Assembly (NCBI GenBank): GCA_002077065.1
Contig: NAJO01000043.1
Coordinates: forward strand, 307,283 to 371,282
Direction: 5' to 3'
From: Cryoendolithus antarcticus
Lineage: Eukaryota > Ascomycota > Dothideomycetes > Cladosporiales > Cladosporiaceae
Length of the DNA stretch: 64,000 nt
The notes beneath the pieces were generated by a model. It was given only the letters and a program-made list of their open reading frames with translations, was not told the DNA's origin and did no database searches. This document shows positions 48,201-60,078 of the stretch, one piece after another. Made by a program: the position numbers and the translations under genes. Positions within the stretch are counted from its first letter, which is position 1; every line of letters begins with the position of its first letter.

Positions 48201-51200
48201 TGGCATAGCGTAAGCCATCGTGAGCACAAACGAGACAACACGGATCATTTTGGCGACGATGCTCGTCTATCAGCGCCACGAAGCGATGCTATCGATCACC
48301 TGAGGCATCACTACCCCTGGTGATGATCTTACTCATCCTTATCGCAACCACATGTGGTAATGTCTGATGCATCGAAGCGATGGATCATCAGCGTGTATGG
48401 AATTGCCTCCATCACTAATCGATGATCAGTCTCTGTGGGACGCGCTATCAAATGCAAGCTCCACGCATCGTCCCAATGCAGTGTGCGTTACGAGCGATCG
48501 ACGTAGCATGCAGGACGAGGCACTTTGCCCGCTTCCTCAATTGTCCTGTCACCTCACGCTCCAGCGACACGCCGGACGCAACCTCAGCAGATAGCGATGG
48601 CGGTCGCAGAAGCTCGCAGGTCGGCTGACGAGCCAATGTGTTACGATCGCGCGTCGACGGTTGGGGCTACGAGCCTACCAGAGCTCAATCTCGGCAAAGG
48701 ACCCTGTATCGAACACTGTCGATGGGCATCGGAGAATTTGCAAGCCACATGCGGGGTGTCTTGCGCTTGCCAGTCCCGATCCTCAGCCAGGGCATGGATT
48801 GGGTTCTCGCGCCGCTGACGAGTGTCCCAGTGCTCTCGACTTCACAAACTGGCTCAGCCGGATCCAGCAATCAGCCATTTCTCGCCTATGGTCTACAATG
48901 GCGGCTATGACGACTAGATGGGGATTTGTGCATAGCACAACCCCGTGCGGCTGGCTGAGCGCGCCCGCGTCATGGTACAGCAAGTGAATACACCCTTCTG
49001 TCGCAAAGCACACGATGACCGCATGACGACGCCGCCTCATCATCGTCAGCCCTTCGAGCCAGATTTGGACATGCTGTAGCGTGCCATCGCTCGAGCGGCA
49101 GGCCGCGCGCCCAAAGCAGCTCTCGCTACCTGATAACGTTCTGCCGGAGCATTGTTTGTTCTGCCGGAGCATTGTTTGCCTTTCCTGTAGCTACCCGCCT
49201 GTCAAAGCCACGGGAATTCGCGCAACGGCGTGCTATGAAAGCTCTTCTGTGGGCGCTAGAATATGTTGTCGCACGTTGCACGACGTCGGCAGTATGCCTC
49301 TCGTCAAGTTGCACGATGCATATCGTCGATATTCCGACGTCTCGGGAGCTGGTACGTCATGTAAGGCTGTACCACGCGAGCTTTCCGATGGTGGGTATGC
49401 TTTGCGTGTCGTACAGCGAGATCGCAAGATTGGCGACGCATGGGTATACAACGTGTCACTGTGAATGTACCGAGAGTGTGGCGAAGTCTCAAGTGAGCCA
49501 GACATCAGCGCTCTTTCCTAGTGCAGTGGTTCGAGTCTGGTCCCTCTCAGAGTGCGTCACGTCGCGCTCTGTCTTGAGTGTTTTGGATAGGAGCGAACCT
49601 GGAAGCCTCTGCATTTCCCACCTCGTGTGACATCCCTTGCCCAGACTCCTGGATTTGCGGCATTGCCTTGGAAGGGACGCTGCAAGCACTGAACCGCACA
49701 GCCTAGGAAATCCTCGGCCCGTACACCTGCGCGCGACGGAACCGACTTGTTCGGACAAGAGAAGTGAGCGGCAACTGCTGATCACCGCAACATGCCAGCG
49801 CGTGAGATCTCGCGAGCAACCGGTTGCAACTGGTCTGCAGCGGGCCCGCTACCTTTGAGAACACGCCTGCGTCCCGACATCACTGCGCTGTCTCTCAACA
49901 CAGATGCACGATAGTTAGGTGGCCTACGATTTGATATCGCACCCAAGTCATGGAGACGCCGTCGTCTCGAAGTAGAGAACGCAGTGGTGCTATAATAGCC
50001 GTCCAGAGCTGGTCGATATTTCACTACCCGAGCGTACTGCAAACCAGGGAGCAGCACTGACTAGATGCTGACCTATCCGTGAGCACGCAAATGGTAGGCT
50101 GGGCGGAAGTAAGATTCAATCTGGACCGTCCTGAAGAGCATGAATGTTCAGATGCTTGAGGCTTACGGCATCTACTGTAGCGTTGCGTATCCCTCAGGAC
50201 CCATTTATGCGATTATCACGGAACAGGGGGCGTGACTCTACCTCGGATGGACCAAGATCATGGAGTCGGCTTTGCAGATGCGAACGGAGCGGATACCGTT
50301 GACTTGTCTGCGACGTAGCCAGCACATAACTGTGCTGATAGCGTTCACCTTGACGGAGTCACGCTTTTACATTCAATGCACATGCTGCGCATTAAAGCAA
50401 TTACATTCAACAGCTTGATGCGTCAAGGTCGAGTTGCACGTATATGAATGGGACACCTTACCATAGAAACCAGTCGCATGTATCAAAGCTGATTGTACTG
50501 TAAGTGTGGCCCGACAATTACAACTCTTGCGAAAGCGCTCCTGTGGTTTCAACGGCGGCCGAAGCGGAATACCACGCGAACGTTGGATCTTGAAGATCAG
50601 CGGGAGCCAATCTTGGATGCTTGCACAAGATCCGCATCAAGATCTTGCGCAAGGACTTGACTTCCATGTCATTGCATCATGATCAATTGTGGGTCTCCCA
50701 AGTCAAGGTGCTGCACAATCTGGAGCAGTATCCCTGCTTCATTTCGTCGCACAAGGCAAGAGTTCTCAACGTCACTTCAAGGCTCCCATACGAGCGGCAA
50801 GAATTTCGCACAAGCATGAATCTTGCGATATCTCCGTGCCATGTGGATGTCTCGAGGAATCGGTCTCCGTGCCGTGGCGCTTAATTGCGCCGATGCGGTA
50901 CATAACGGGAGGCTTGAGAGGCTTGGCTTTGCTTCCGTAGCAATCTTCCGGTCATGCTCTGTCTGCGTTCCCAGCCACTCGATCAAAATTGTAGGGAGCA
51001 TGGGAAGTTGGCTGCTGCTGATGCTCGGTGATACATCTCACCATCGAATCCACTACCAGCCGCGTTTGACACGTGAAGAAGACAGCATCAAGGTTTGCAT
51101 GGTTTGCTGCGCGATAAGGTAGATAAACGTATGGTCGGAAGTAGAAGAGCTGGTAATTGCGGGTTCGATCAACGTCGTACCGCTGAACATGTGGGAGCGG

Positions 51201-52882
51201 CCACAGTCGAGGCATTGCAACGCTTGTTCCAGGCACTCTTCACGGCGCCAGCCCCGAATGCGAAGTCACTGTCATGCCCTTGCTCGTTCAGCTGATGGAG
51301 CCTTACCGTGGGACGAGATGTGCAAAGAGGAGCTCGACTCGTGTCACGATCGGTGGCGAGACTGTGGTCTGGCGCTCACTACGTCAGTTGGCAGGCGAGC
51401 GCCCCACCGTGTATGACCTGAAAGATCGTTGGTACGGAAAAAGTGGTAAACCTCGTTCAGCTAGTGAGGCTGTGCGTGGTTCTGCGTGGCATGAGGGTGC
51501 ACTTTGTAGGATTGCCCCAGCCTACTACTGTGCACTGCCACACCTTGTAGGATTCGAGGGATTCGTAGCGACAAGTCTCAAATTGGCGCAGGTACGGGGA
51601 TGCCTCAATTCAAGCTTTTGCGGGCGGAGGTATCGAGCACACCTAGTCGAGAAACCCACTCTAGGATTCGACACAATCTCACACAATTTCAAAATTTCCC
51701 GGGCGGCGATCCTACGCCACCTATTTCCAGCACTCAGATCCGACTGCGCAGATACGCACTCTAGCGAAGGCGATCCATCTCGTTTCGTGGTCATCAAACA
51801 TAGGCTAGAGTAGCAGACTGGTATCTCAACGGTGGTCTAAGCATGCATCTGACAGCCGGACATGGCGCATGTTACCTCAGCCCTGGACAACTTCATTCCA
51901 ACGGTACAACCATGCCAGGCTGGAAGCCATGCCGCAAAATAACAGGCTACTCGGGGAGAAGCCGCATAGACCTGGCCATCCGAGCATAGACATGCCAGTC
52001 AATTCTGTTGTGCGCGCAAGAGACGTGTAACGTCCGATGAGGTACAGTGCGACAACTTGAAGTCGTCACAGACCGCTGATGATCCTCACAAGAACTGTAA
52101 TCACCATGTTTAAACGAAACGATGACCCGCGACTAGACAAGATACTCGGCAGTATCCGCAGTATAGCCTTTGCGCCGCGCTCGTTTCCCGGCTGTGCTCA
52201 CACTTCCGCTTTTGGACGCAGGCACGGGCGTCATGGAGGAGAGCCGGTGTTCTTCACTTCCATGTCCATGCTCCATAGTCACTCCGCGCTACTACATCCT
52301 GAAATAGAGCCGTACCGGCGCTGAGACGGTGGCAGATCGCAGGAGGGGCCAACTCCTGCACGCAATCGCACTGCTCCGGCAGGTTATGCCCTAGTGCGAT
52401 AACCTCACTAAACCGTCGCGGGAGCCCATTTCGGACCTCCCCAGGGACGAGCACTGACTCTTGCTCCAGTGCTCAGCACAATCCCTTGCCGGGGCTGTGA
52501 GTTCATGGCAGGCAAGCCAGGGGTATGATGCTGCAACGGCAGTCCGATATAATGGTCCACGGAGTCCGTCCCAAAGTCACTTCACCTTTCCCATCTCTAA
52601 TCCGATTTTCCTTGTGTGCCCAGACTAGCCATCTGTGCCTCATTCTCCTTTCGTATCTTCCTCTCATAGATCTCATTATCTACGAAGTCCACTTCTAGCC
52701 AAGGTGAACTTACTGCTGTCTATAATCGACCAGACCCTCGACTCTCCGACCATCTACTTCTGTGACTAGCCACCACAGACGATACTGGACAGTCCTGCAT
52801 ATCACGCGTGATTCAGCATCCCCACATCAACCAATTAATCGTCAGTACAATAAACAAAGACCTCCGATCGACCCACGCCATC
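45210..52882. promoter_or_regulatory. 7.7-kb gene-poor spacer between cmr1 and the PKS
   Basis: Divergent spacer of the melanin locus; it must include both promoters. I find no confident gene. A few stretches look weakly protein-like, for example 47203-47490 (-), with 'DDAEILMALYIDALQCYPLS', and 47800-47990 (+), with 'GELCQAAIRDEASVADGRTR', but none has neighbours in frame, splice sites or a known domain; they may be relics. The 52580-52760 part is pyrimidine-rich, as fungal promoters and leaders often are. A 20-bp tandem duplication lies at 49139-49178. No transposase or reverse transcriptase motif was seen. Confidence 0.5.
49139..49178. repeat. 20-bp exact tandem duplication
   Basis: Two identical adjacent 20-base units (49139-49158 and 49159-49178), each containing CTGCCGGAGCATTG. 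Located within the melanin spacer with no coding context. Confidence 0.85.
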
Positions 52883-55800
52883 ATGTCGAACGTACTCCTC
52901 TTCGGCGATCAGACCGCCGAGCAATACCCCCTCCTACGCCGCGCAGTGTTGCGAACTGGCAATGCTCTCCTCAGCAACTTCTTCGAGCGCTGTGTGCCCG
53001 CATTGCGAGAGGAGATCAAGGCCCTGCCTCGCGTACAGCGTGTGCAGGTTCCGGACTTCCTCACGATCAACAACCTGGTCGATCTGTACTACGAGCGAGG
53101 GCTCAAGATTCCCATGATTGAGTCCGCGTTCGTCACGATCGCTCAGCTCGCACATTACATTGGCTTTTTCTCTGAGCACCCAGAGCTACTTCCCAACCCC
53201 CAAAACACTCGCGTGCTCGGGCTCTGCACCGGTCTCCTCGGCGCAGCCGCAGTGATCTCTTCCAAGAGCGTGGCCGACCTTGTGCCCCTCGGTGTCGAGT
53301 TTGTCCGCATTGCGTTCCGCGCCGGCGCAGTTGTGAATACCGCGAGGGACGCCATGGTACTAGCAGGAGATGAAAAGGCAAGCTGGAGCACGATAGTGAC
53401 TGGGACAAACGAGAAGGCCGCCAAGGAGGCTCTTGCTGCTTTCCACGCTGAGGCTGGTATCCCGCAATCCAGCCAAGCCTACGTGAGCGCTGTGTCCGTG
53501 ATGGCTATCACCATCTCTGGACCTCCCAGCACGACCAACCGCTTCTTCGAGCAGGGTACTCTTTCCAAGAATCACCGTGTCCCGATCCCGATCTACGCTC
53601 CATACCACGCTGCCCATCTCTATGGCCAGGTTGATATGGACAAAATCCTCGCGGGCATGACTGAGACCCTCGCTGGGCGCCGCCCAGTCGCTATTCTACA
53701 CTCCTCAAGCACCGGAAAGCCGATCGTCGCAGACAACACTCTCGAGCTCACCAAAGTCGCCTTGAATGAGATGTTGCAGTACCCCGTTCGCTGGGACCAC
53801 CTCCTAGAAGAAACCGTCTCGCAGACGACAGCGAACACTCGCATTCCCGCTCAGATCTTTGCCATTGGCGTTAGCAACGTCGCGAATTCGCTCGTTTCCG
53901 CGCTCAAGGCTGGCGGCCAGAACAACGTTACAGTCACCGATTACACTGTGTGGACGGAGGTTGAGGCTAGCACCCGCGGACGCACTCAAAACGACAAAAT
54001 CGCCATTGTGGGCTTGGCTGGTCGTTACCCCAATGCTGCTAGCACGGAGGCGCTCTGGGACCTTCTCATGAAGGGTCTGGACGTCCACCGCAGAATTCCC
54101 GCAGACCGCTTCGATGCGGACGCCCACGTCGACCCGTCTGGGAAGGGTAAGAACAAGTCTCACACTCCGTTCGGCTGTTTCATCGACGAGCCGGGACTTT
54201 TCGACCCTCGCTTCTTCAACATGTCTCCTCGTGAGGCTGCTCAGACGGATCCCATGGGTCGTCTTGCGCTCGTGACTGCCTATGAGGCTCTCGAGATGTC
54301 CGGCTACGTACCGAATCGCACTCCCTCAACGAAGTTGGACCGCATCGGTACTTTCTACGGTCAGACCTCCGATGATTGGCGTGAGATCAACGCTGCGCAG
54401 AACGTCGACACCTACTACATCACCGGTGGTGTCCGCGCTTTCGCGCCCGGCCGCATCAATTACTACTTCAAATTCTCCGGCCCGTCGTACTCTGTTGACA
54501 CTGCTTGCTCATCTTCGCTCGCGGCTATCCAGCTTGCCTGCACTTCGCTGTGGGCTGGTGACTGCGACACCGCCTGCGCTGGTGGTCTCAACGTCCTGAC
54601 CAACCCGGACATTTTCTCCGGTCTATCCAAGGGTCAATTCTTGTCCAAGACGGGATCTTGCAAGACCTACGACAACGAGGCTGATGGATATTGCCGTGGT
54701 GACGCTTGTGGTACTGTCATTCTAAAGCGCTTCGAAGACGCAATGTCCGACAAGGATGTGATCCTTGGTTGCATCTTGGGTGCAGCTACCAACCACTCTG
54801 CCGAGGCTGTCTCCATCACCCACCCTCACGCTGGTGCCCAGGAGTTTCTCTACAAGAAGGTGCTTGCCAACGCTGGTGTTGATGCTCACGAGATCAGCTA
54901 CGTTGAGATGCACGGCACTGGCACCCAAGCTGGTGATGGCATCGAGATGACTTCTGTCACCAACGTATTCGCCCCTCGCCATCGCCAGAGAAAGCCAGAG
55001 GAGACCATTCACCTCGGTGCTATCAAAGCTAACGTCGGTCACGCCGAGGCTGCCTCGGGCATCAACTCTCTCACCAAGGTGTTGCTGATGATGAAGCATG
55101 GAAAGATTCCGGCCAATGTCGGCATCAAAGGCGAGATGAATAAGACATTCCCTGCGGATCTCATTGACCGCAATGTTCACATCTCCACAAAGATGGTTGA
55201 CTGGCCACGCAAGGGAGCTGCAAAGCGCAAGGTCTTCCTCAACAACTTCTCTGCCGCCGGTGGAAATACTGCCCTTCTCGTTGAGGACGCTCCAATCTAT
55301 GAGGCGCCCAAGGGGGTCGACCCGCGTGGTACCCTGCCCATTACCGTCACTGCTCGCTCAATTGGTGCCATCAAGCGCAACATCGAGAATCTGCAGTCGT
55401 ACATCAAGCAGAACCCGAGCACGTCGCTTACATCTCTGTCTTACACGCTCACTGCTCGCCGCATTCAACACAACTACCGCGTGTCATTCCCCCTTTCCGA
55501 CATTAGCAAGGTCCACGATGCGCTGCAGGCGCAGGTCAAGGAGTCCTACAGCCCCGTACCGATGGTCCCGACTAGCGTTGCCTTCTGCTTCACTGGACAG
55601 GGTTCTCAGTACACTGGCTTGGGCCAGAAGCTGTACCAGGACCTTAAGAGCTTCCGCGAGGACATTGACCAACTTGATCACCTCGCTCGTGTTCAGGGTC
55701 TTCCTTCCTTCCTCGAGCTTCTCGATGGCACTGATGTCCAGACCCTGTCCCCGGTCAAGGTACAGCTTGGCATGGCTTGCATCCAGGTCGCTTTGGCTCG

Positions 55801-58800
55801 CATGTGGGCATCCTGGGGTATCACCCCAACTGCTGTCATTGGCCACAGCCTTGGCGAGTATGCCGCCCTTCACGTTGCTGGTGTCATCTCCGCGGCAGAC
55901 ATGGTCCTCCTTGTCGGCCGCCGTGCTGAGCTCCTCATTGAGCACTGCACTCCTCACACGCACGGTATGCTCGCAGTCAAGGGCAGCGCTGAGGCTATCC
56001 GCGCCGCTCTTGGTAGCAAGATGACCGAGATCGCCTGCATCAACGGACCCGAGGAGACTGTCCTCTGCGGCAGCGGTGAGGTTGTTGCCTCCGCCAACGA
56101 GGCTTTGTCTTCCAAGGGCTTCAAGGCGACCAAGCTCAATGTCCCCTTCGCCTTCCACTCATCCCAAGTGGACCCCATCCTCGAGTCTTTCAAGAAGGTC
56201 GCTTCAGCTGTTACCTTCAGCAAGCCTGTCGTCCCGGTCTTGTCACCTCTCGGCGGCGAGATCATCACTGATGCTGGTATTGTCGGTCCCGAGTACCTTG
56301 CCCGCCACGCTCGCGAGACTGTCAACTTTTGGACTGCGCTCACCAGTGGCCAGAAGGCTAAGATCTTCGACGAGAAGACTGCCTGGCTCGAGGTCGGCGC
56401 TCACCCTGTCACTTCTGGTATGGTGAAGGCATCTGTCGGTGCCACAGTCACTACGCCATCGCTCCGTCGTGGCGAGGATGCCTGGAAGACGATCGCCACC
56501 AGCATGTGCGCTTTGTCCAACGCTGGTGTCAAGATCAACTTTGATGAGTACCACCGCGAGTTCAACGATGCGCAGGAGCTTTATCAGCTGCCTACCTACA
56601 GCTTCGACAACAAGAAGTACTGGTTGGAATACACCAACAACTGGACACTCACTAAGGGCGAGGCCCCTCAGACTAAGGAGGTTATCGTCGAGAAGGCCGG
56701 CGCGCCGGAGCCTGTCGTCCAGGCACCTGCCAAGCGTCTCTCGACTGCCTGCCAGAAGGTTGTCCACGAGGAGTTCAGCGGCAGCAACGCCCGTGTCATC
56801 GTGCAGAGCAGTCTCGCCGATGAGAAGCTGTACCCCGTCGTATGTGGTCACCTTGTAAATAACTCTGCTTTGTGCCCATCGTCGCTGTACGCAGACATGG
56901 CTCTGACTGTCGCCGACTACATGTGGAAGGAGGCACATCCCAACACCGAGGTGCCGGGCATCAACGTCTGCAACATGGAGGTTCCCAAGCCTCTGATTGC
57001 GCAGATTCCTCAGCCACCTCAAGGCCAGCATATCCAGCTCGAGGCCGTCGCCGATTTTGCCGCTGGCACTGTCAAGCTACAGTACCGCAGCGTGCAGCCC
57101 GATGGCAAGAAGATCCAAGACCACGCCACATGCATTGTCCATTATGAGGACAAGGCCGCCTGGTCTGCCGAGTGGGCACGCTACAGCTACATGATCAAGA
57201 GCCAGATGGAGATCCTCAATCAGAAGACATTGACTGGTGGTGCTCACAAGGTGCAAAAGGGTATGGCTTACAAGCTGTTCAAGGCTCTTGTCAGCTACGC
57301 CGACAAGTACCGCGCGATGACTGAGGTCGTTCTCGATGGTCAAACCACCGAGGCGTCTGCCACTCTCGACTTCCCCACCAAGCCCGAGGATGGCGACTTC
57401 TACTGCCCGCCGTACCACATCGATGGTGCCTGCCACATCTCGGGCTTCATCTGCAACGCATCCGACTTGCTTGACTCTGAGCAGAACGTCTACGTGTCTC
57501 ACGGCTGGGGCGCCATGAAGTTCAGCAAGCCCTTGACCGCTGGCATGAAGCTCAAGAACTATGTCCGCATGCAACCGCAGCCGGGCAACATCAGCAAGGG
57601 TGATGTCTACATCATGGATGGTGACGAAATCATTGCTGTATGCGAGGGCATCAAGTTCCAGCAGATTCCCCGTCGTGTGCTCAACACCTTCCTGCCACCG
57701 AACAAGACTCCGGTTGTTCAGTCTGGTTCAGCATCTGCCCCTAAGCCAACCATGCGCACTGCTACACCCGCGCCTGCAGCATTTGGTCGCAAGCCAGTCG
57801 CAACCCCAGTCAACTTCACACCGGCACCTCTGCCAGCCAAGCTTGCCCCTGCGCCGGCGCCAAAGGCGAAGAAGGCTCCAGCCGCCAGGAAGGTGTCATC
57901 CAGCACCATTATGTCCAAGGTCATGTCCATCTTGGTCAAGGAGATTGAGGTCGAGGAGGCTGAGCTCGTCGACGATGCTCACTTCGAGAACCTCGGTGTT
58001 GACTCTCTGCTCTCGCTCACTATCTCGGCAACCTTCCGTGAGGAGCTTGATATGGAGATCAGCTCTTCGCTGTTCACGGACTATCCTACTGTCGGTGACA
58101 TGAGGAAGTACTTCGCTCAATTTGATGGTGCCGCCTCATCGGCATCCGCGGAGGAGGACACTGACTCGGATGTCGACTCGCTGCCGCCTACGGATGCACC
58201 TACACCCTACGAGGGTGACATCTCCACCCCGGCTTCGTCGCTGCCTAGCTACGCGCCCTCCGACGCTGGCAAGCCAGGTGATTCGCCTACCCGTGAGAGC
58301 TTCGCTGAGGTTGGTGACGTATCCCTAGCACGACACGTCGTTGCACAGGAGATGGGCGTTGATATCTCCGAGGTAACCGATGAGGCTGACCTCGCTGAGA
58401 TGGGCATGGACTCGCTGATGAGCTTGACCATCCTTGGTGAACTTCGTGAGAAGACTGGTGTCGATCTTCCTTCGACCTTCCTCACCACCAACCCCACCAT
58501 CAAGGACATCGAAGATGCCCTCGGTATGCGCCCGAAACCCAAGGCGGCTGCAAAGCCCGCCGCACCCAAGGCTGCGAAGAAGAATGCTGGTCCTCAGCTC
58601 GACCAGGTGAACGCAAAGCTGAACCTCAGTCAGTATCCTCCCGCCACCTCGGTTCTGCTACAGGGCAATGCTAAGACTGCGACCAAAAAGATCTTCTTCA
58701 TGCCTGATGGCTCCGGCTCTGCAACGAGCTACACCGATATTCCGAACCTTGGCAAGGACACCGCTGCTTACGGTCTCAACTGCCCCTTTATGAAGAAGCC

Positions 58801-59425
58801 TGAGAATTGGGAGTGCGGCATCGAGGTCTGCGCCATGATCTACCTCGCTGAGATCAAGCGTCGTCAAGCGCAGGGTCCTTATATCATCGGCGGTTGGTCT
58901 GCAGGTGGTGTGATTGCCTACGCCGTCGCTCAGGCTCTGGTTGCTAACGGAGAGGTCGTTGAGAAGCTGTTCCTTCTCGACTCGCCCTGCCCCGTCAACC
59001 TTGCTCCTCTGCCCGCCCGTCTTCACATCTTCTTCAACGAGATCGGTCTCCTCGGTACTGGTGATCCATCCAAGACACCTAAGTGGCTCATTCCTCACTT
59101 CGCCGCCGCCATTCGCTCGCTCTCCGCCTACGAGCCTCAGCCAACACTGAAAGCTATCCCGACTTACGCCATCTGGTGCCGAGAGGGTGTTGCCGGTAAC
59201 CCCGGTGACCCACGCCCTCCACCAGCTGAGGAGGAGGACCCAGCGCCAATGACATGGCTGCTCAACCACCGCACTGACTTCGGGTCAAACGGTTGGGAGC
59301 AGCTGTGTGGATCCGAGAACATGAAGTTCGGCGTCATGGGTGGACACCACTTCAACATGATGCATGCACCTCATGCGACTGACCTCGGCAACCTCATCCG
59401 TGAGGGTCTCGACTGGAAGCCATAG
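52883..59425 (+). CDS. pks1: non-reducing polyketide synthase for DHN-melanin (SAT-KS-AT-PT-ACP-ACP-TE)
   Basis: Builds 1,3,6,8-tetrahydroxynaphthalene from acetyl and malonyl units. ATG 52883 (MSNVLLFGDQTAEQYPLL) matches the melanin PKS opening; 2,180 residues in one uninterrupted frame. Domains: SAT about 5-245, with nucleophile C115 in GLCTG; KS about 370-800, with C542 in 'SVDTACSSSLAAIQ'; AT about 895-1210, with S989 in GHSLGEYAA; PT about 1290-1600, with H1323 ('VCGHLVNNSALCPSSLYAD') and D1514 ('PPYHIDGACHISGF'); ACP1 S1708 (GVDSLLSL); ACP2 S1844 (GMDSLMSL); TE about 1930-2180, with S2006 in GGWSAGG and the C-terminal His near 2155. All catalytic residues I can check are intact. Two tandem ACPs and a terminal thioesterase are typical of PKS1/ALB1-like enzymes. 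No intron is needed, which is unusual for this family. Stop is TAG. Confidence 0.96.
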   Translation: MSNVLLFGDQTAEQYPLLRRAVLRTGNALLSNFFERCVPALREEIKALPRVQRVQVPDFLTINNLVDLYYERGLKIPMIESAFVTIAQLAHYIGFFSEHPELLPNPQNTRVLGLCTGLLGAAAVISSKSVADLVPLGVEFVRIAFRAGAVVNTARDAMVLAGDEKASWSTIVTGTNEKAAKEALAAFHAEAGIPQSSQAYVSAVSVMAITISGPPSTTNRFFEQGTLSKNHRVPIPIYAPYHAAHLYGQVDMDKILAGMTETLAGRRPVAILHSSSTGKPIVADNTLELTKVALNEMLQYPVRWDHLLEETVSQTTANTRIPAQIFAIGVSNVANSLVSALKAGGQNNVTVTDYTVWTEVEASTRGRTQNDKIAIVGLAGRYPNAASTEALWDLLMKGLDVHRRIPADRFDADAHVDPSGKGKNKSHTPFGCFIDEPGLFDPRFFNMSPREAAQTDPMGRLALVTAYEALEMSGYVPNRTPSTKLDRIGTFYGQTSDDWREINAAQNVDTYYITGGVRAFAPGRINYYFKFSGPSYSVDTACSSSLAAIQLACTSLWAGDCDTACAGGLNVLTNPDIFSGLSKGQFLSKTGSCKTYDNEADGYCRGDACGTVILKRFEDAMSDKDVILGCILGAATNHSAEAVSITHPHAGAQEFLYKKVLANAGVDAHEISYVEMHGTGTQAGDGIEMTSVTNVFAPRHRQRKPEETIHLGAIKANVGHAEAASGINSLTKVLLMMKHGKIPANVGIKGEMNKTFPADLIDRNVHISTKMVDWPRKGAAKRKVFLNNFSAAGGNTALLVEDAPIYEAPKGVDPRGTLPITVTARSIGAIKRNIENLQSYIKQNPSTSLTSLSYTLTARRIQHNYRVSFPLSDISKVHDALQAQVKESYSPVPMVPTSVAFCFTGQGSQYTGLGQKLYQDLKSFREDIDQLDHLARVQGLPSFLELLDGTDVQTLSPVKVQLGMACIQVALARMWASWGITPTAVIGHSLGEYAALHVAGVISAADMVLLVGRRAELLIEHCTPHTHGMLAVKGSAEAIRAALGSKMTEIACINGPEETVLCGSGEVVASANEALSSKGFKATKLNVPFAFHSSQVDPILESFKKVASAVTFSKPVVPVLSPLGGEIITDAGIVGPEYLARHARETVNFWTALTSGQKAKIFDEKTAWLEVGAHPVTSGMVKASVGATVTTPSLRRGEDAWKTIATSMCALSNAGVKINFDEYHREFNDAQELYQLPTYSFDNKKYWLEYTNNWTLTKGEAPQTKEVIVEKAGAPEPVVQAPAKRLSTACQKVVHEEFSGSNARVIVQSSLADEKLYPVVCGHLVNNSALCPSSLYADMALTVADYMWKEAHPNTEVPGINVCNMEVPKPLIAQIPQPPQGQHIQLEAVADFAAGTVKLQYRSVQPDGKKIQDHATCIVHYEDKAAWSAEWARYSYMIKSQMEILNQKTLTGGAHKVQKGMAYKLFKALVSYADKYRAMTEVVLDGQTTEASATLDFPTKPEDGDFYCPPYHIDGACHISGFICNASDLLDSEQNVYVSHGWGAMKFSKPLTAGMKLKNYVRMQPQPGNISKGDVYIMDGDEIIAVCEGIKFQQIPRRVLNTFLPPNKTPVVQSGSASAPKPTMRTATPAPAAFGRKPVATPVNFTPAPLPAKLAPAPAPKAKKAPAARKVSSSTIMSKVMSILVKEIEVEEAELVDDAHFENLGVDSLLSLTISATFREELDMEISSSLFTDYPTVGDMRKYFAQFDGAASSASAEEDTDSDVDSLPPTDAPTPYEGDISTPASSLPSYAPSDAGKPGDSPTRESFAEVGDVSLARHVVAQEMGVDISEVTDEADLAEMGMDSLMSLTILGELREKTGVDLPSTFLTTNPTIKDIEDALGMRPKPKAAAKPAAPKAAKKNAGPQLDQVNAKLNLSQYPPATSVLLQGNAKTATKKIFFMPDGSGSATSYTDIPNLGKDTAAYGLNCPFMKKPENWECGIEVCAMIYLAEIKRRQAQGPYIIGGWSAGGVIAYAVAQALVANGEVVEKLFLLDSPCPVNLAPLPARLHIFFNEIGLLGTGDPSKTPKWLIPHFAAAIRSLSAYEPQPTLKAIPTYAIWCREGVAGNPGDPRPPPAEEEDPAPMTWLLNHRTDFGSNGWEQLCGSENMKFGVMGGHHFNMMHAPHATDLGNLIREGLDWKP

Positions 59426-59961
59426 GATGCATTCATTGTAATGTCATGGGTGTTCACTTACTTTCTACCTCCCCACGCTATGGTCTTTGGTCGACGCAGC
59501 CATCTTGGGCTGAGACTGGTTGCATCGACTCGATTCTCTGGCGCAGAAGGCCTGACCTGATGTCCCACCTTGCCTTGGCCGGCGACGAACGCTTCTTCGA
59601 TGGCTCTTCATTTCGACACACACTTTACTTGCGAACATCATTCTCTCATTTCATGTTTGGATATGGGATAGACAGCGCTGTATGGCATTTACACACTTTG
59701 GACTTGGGAGTTCTTGATATTGTTGCAATTTTCGGCAGGCCACTGCGGTGGTGACTGACCTTCTTATAATCTATATACTGATCGCTTTCGACGGTCTTGC
59801 AACGCTTGGCCGCTGAGCAGACTGGTACTTAGTACTATAATCAAAGCCATTGGACATTTGCTCAATCATGTCCCCACTCATCCCAGTATCTCTCAGTAAG
59901 GTCTAGGTACAATGCAAGTTACGACTCAGCAGCCTCAGGCACAACCCAGAATGACGGTTGA
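59426..59961. other. intergenic, 3' of the PKS
   Basis: AT-richer stretch holding the PKS 3' UTR. No gene. From about 59.96 kb rightwards the sequence character changes (see the next three loci). Confidence 0.45.
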
Positions 59962-60078
59962 TCAGTAGTACCATCGCGGTCCTTTGAACTTCAACTTCCA
60001 ATGTTCATATCGTTCGTGCGGTTGAAGGCCTATCTGCTGGCCTACCTATTCGCCTCGCTGCTGCTTCGCTATGCTTAC

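Noticed and set aside
49500..49560. tRNA-like B-box (GGTTCGAGTC) near 49530 and a similar one near 51165
   Set aside because: No A-box, acceptor stem or anticodon arm can be folded around either; I call no tRNA in this window.
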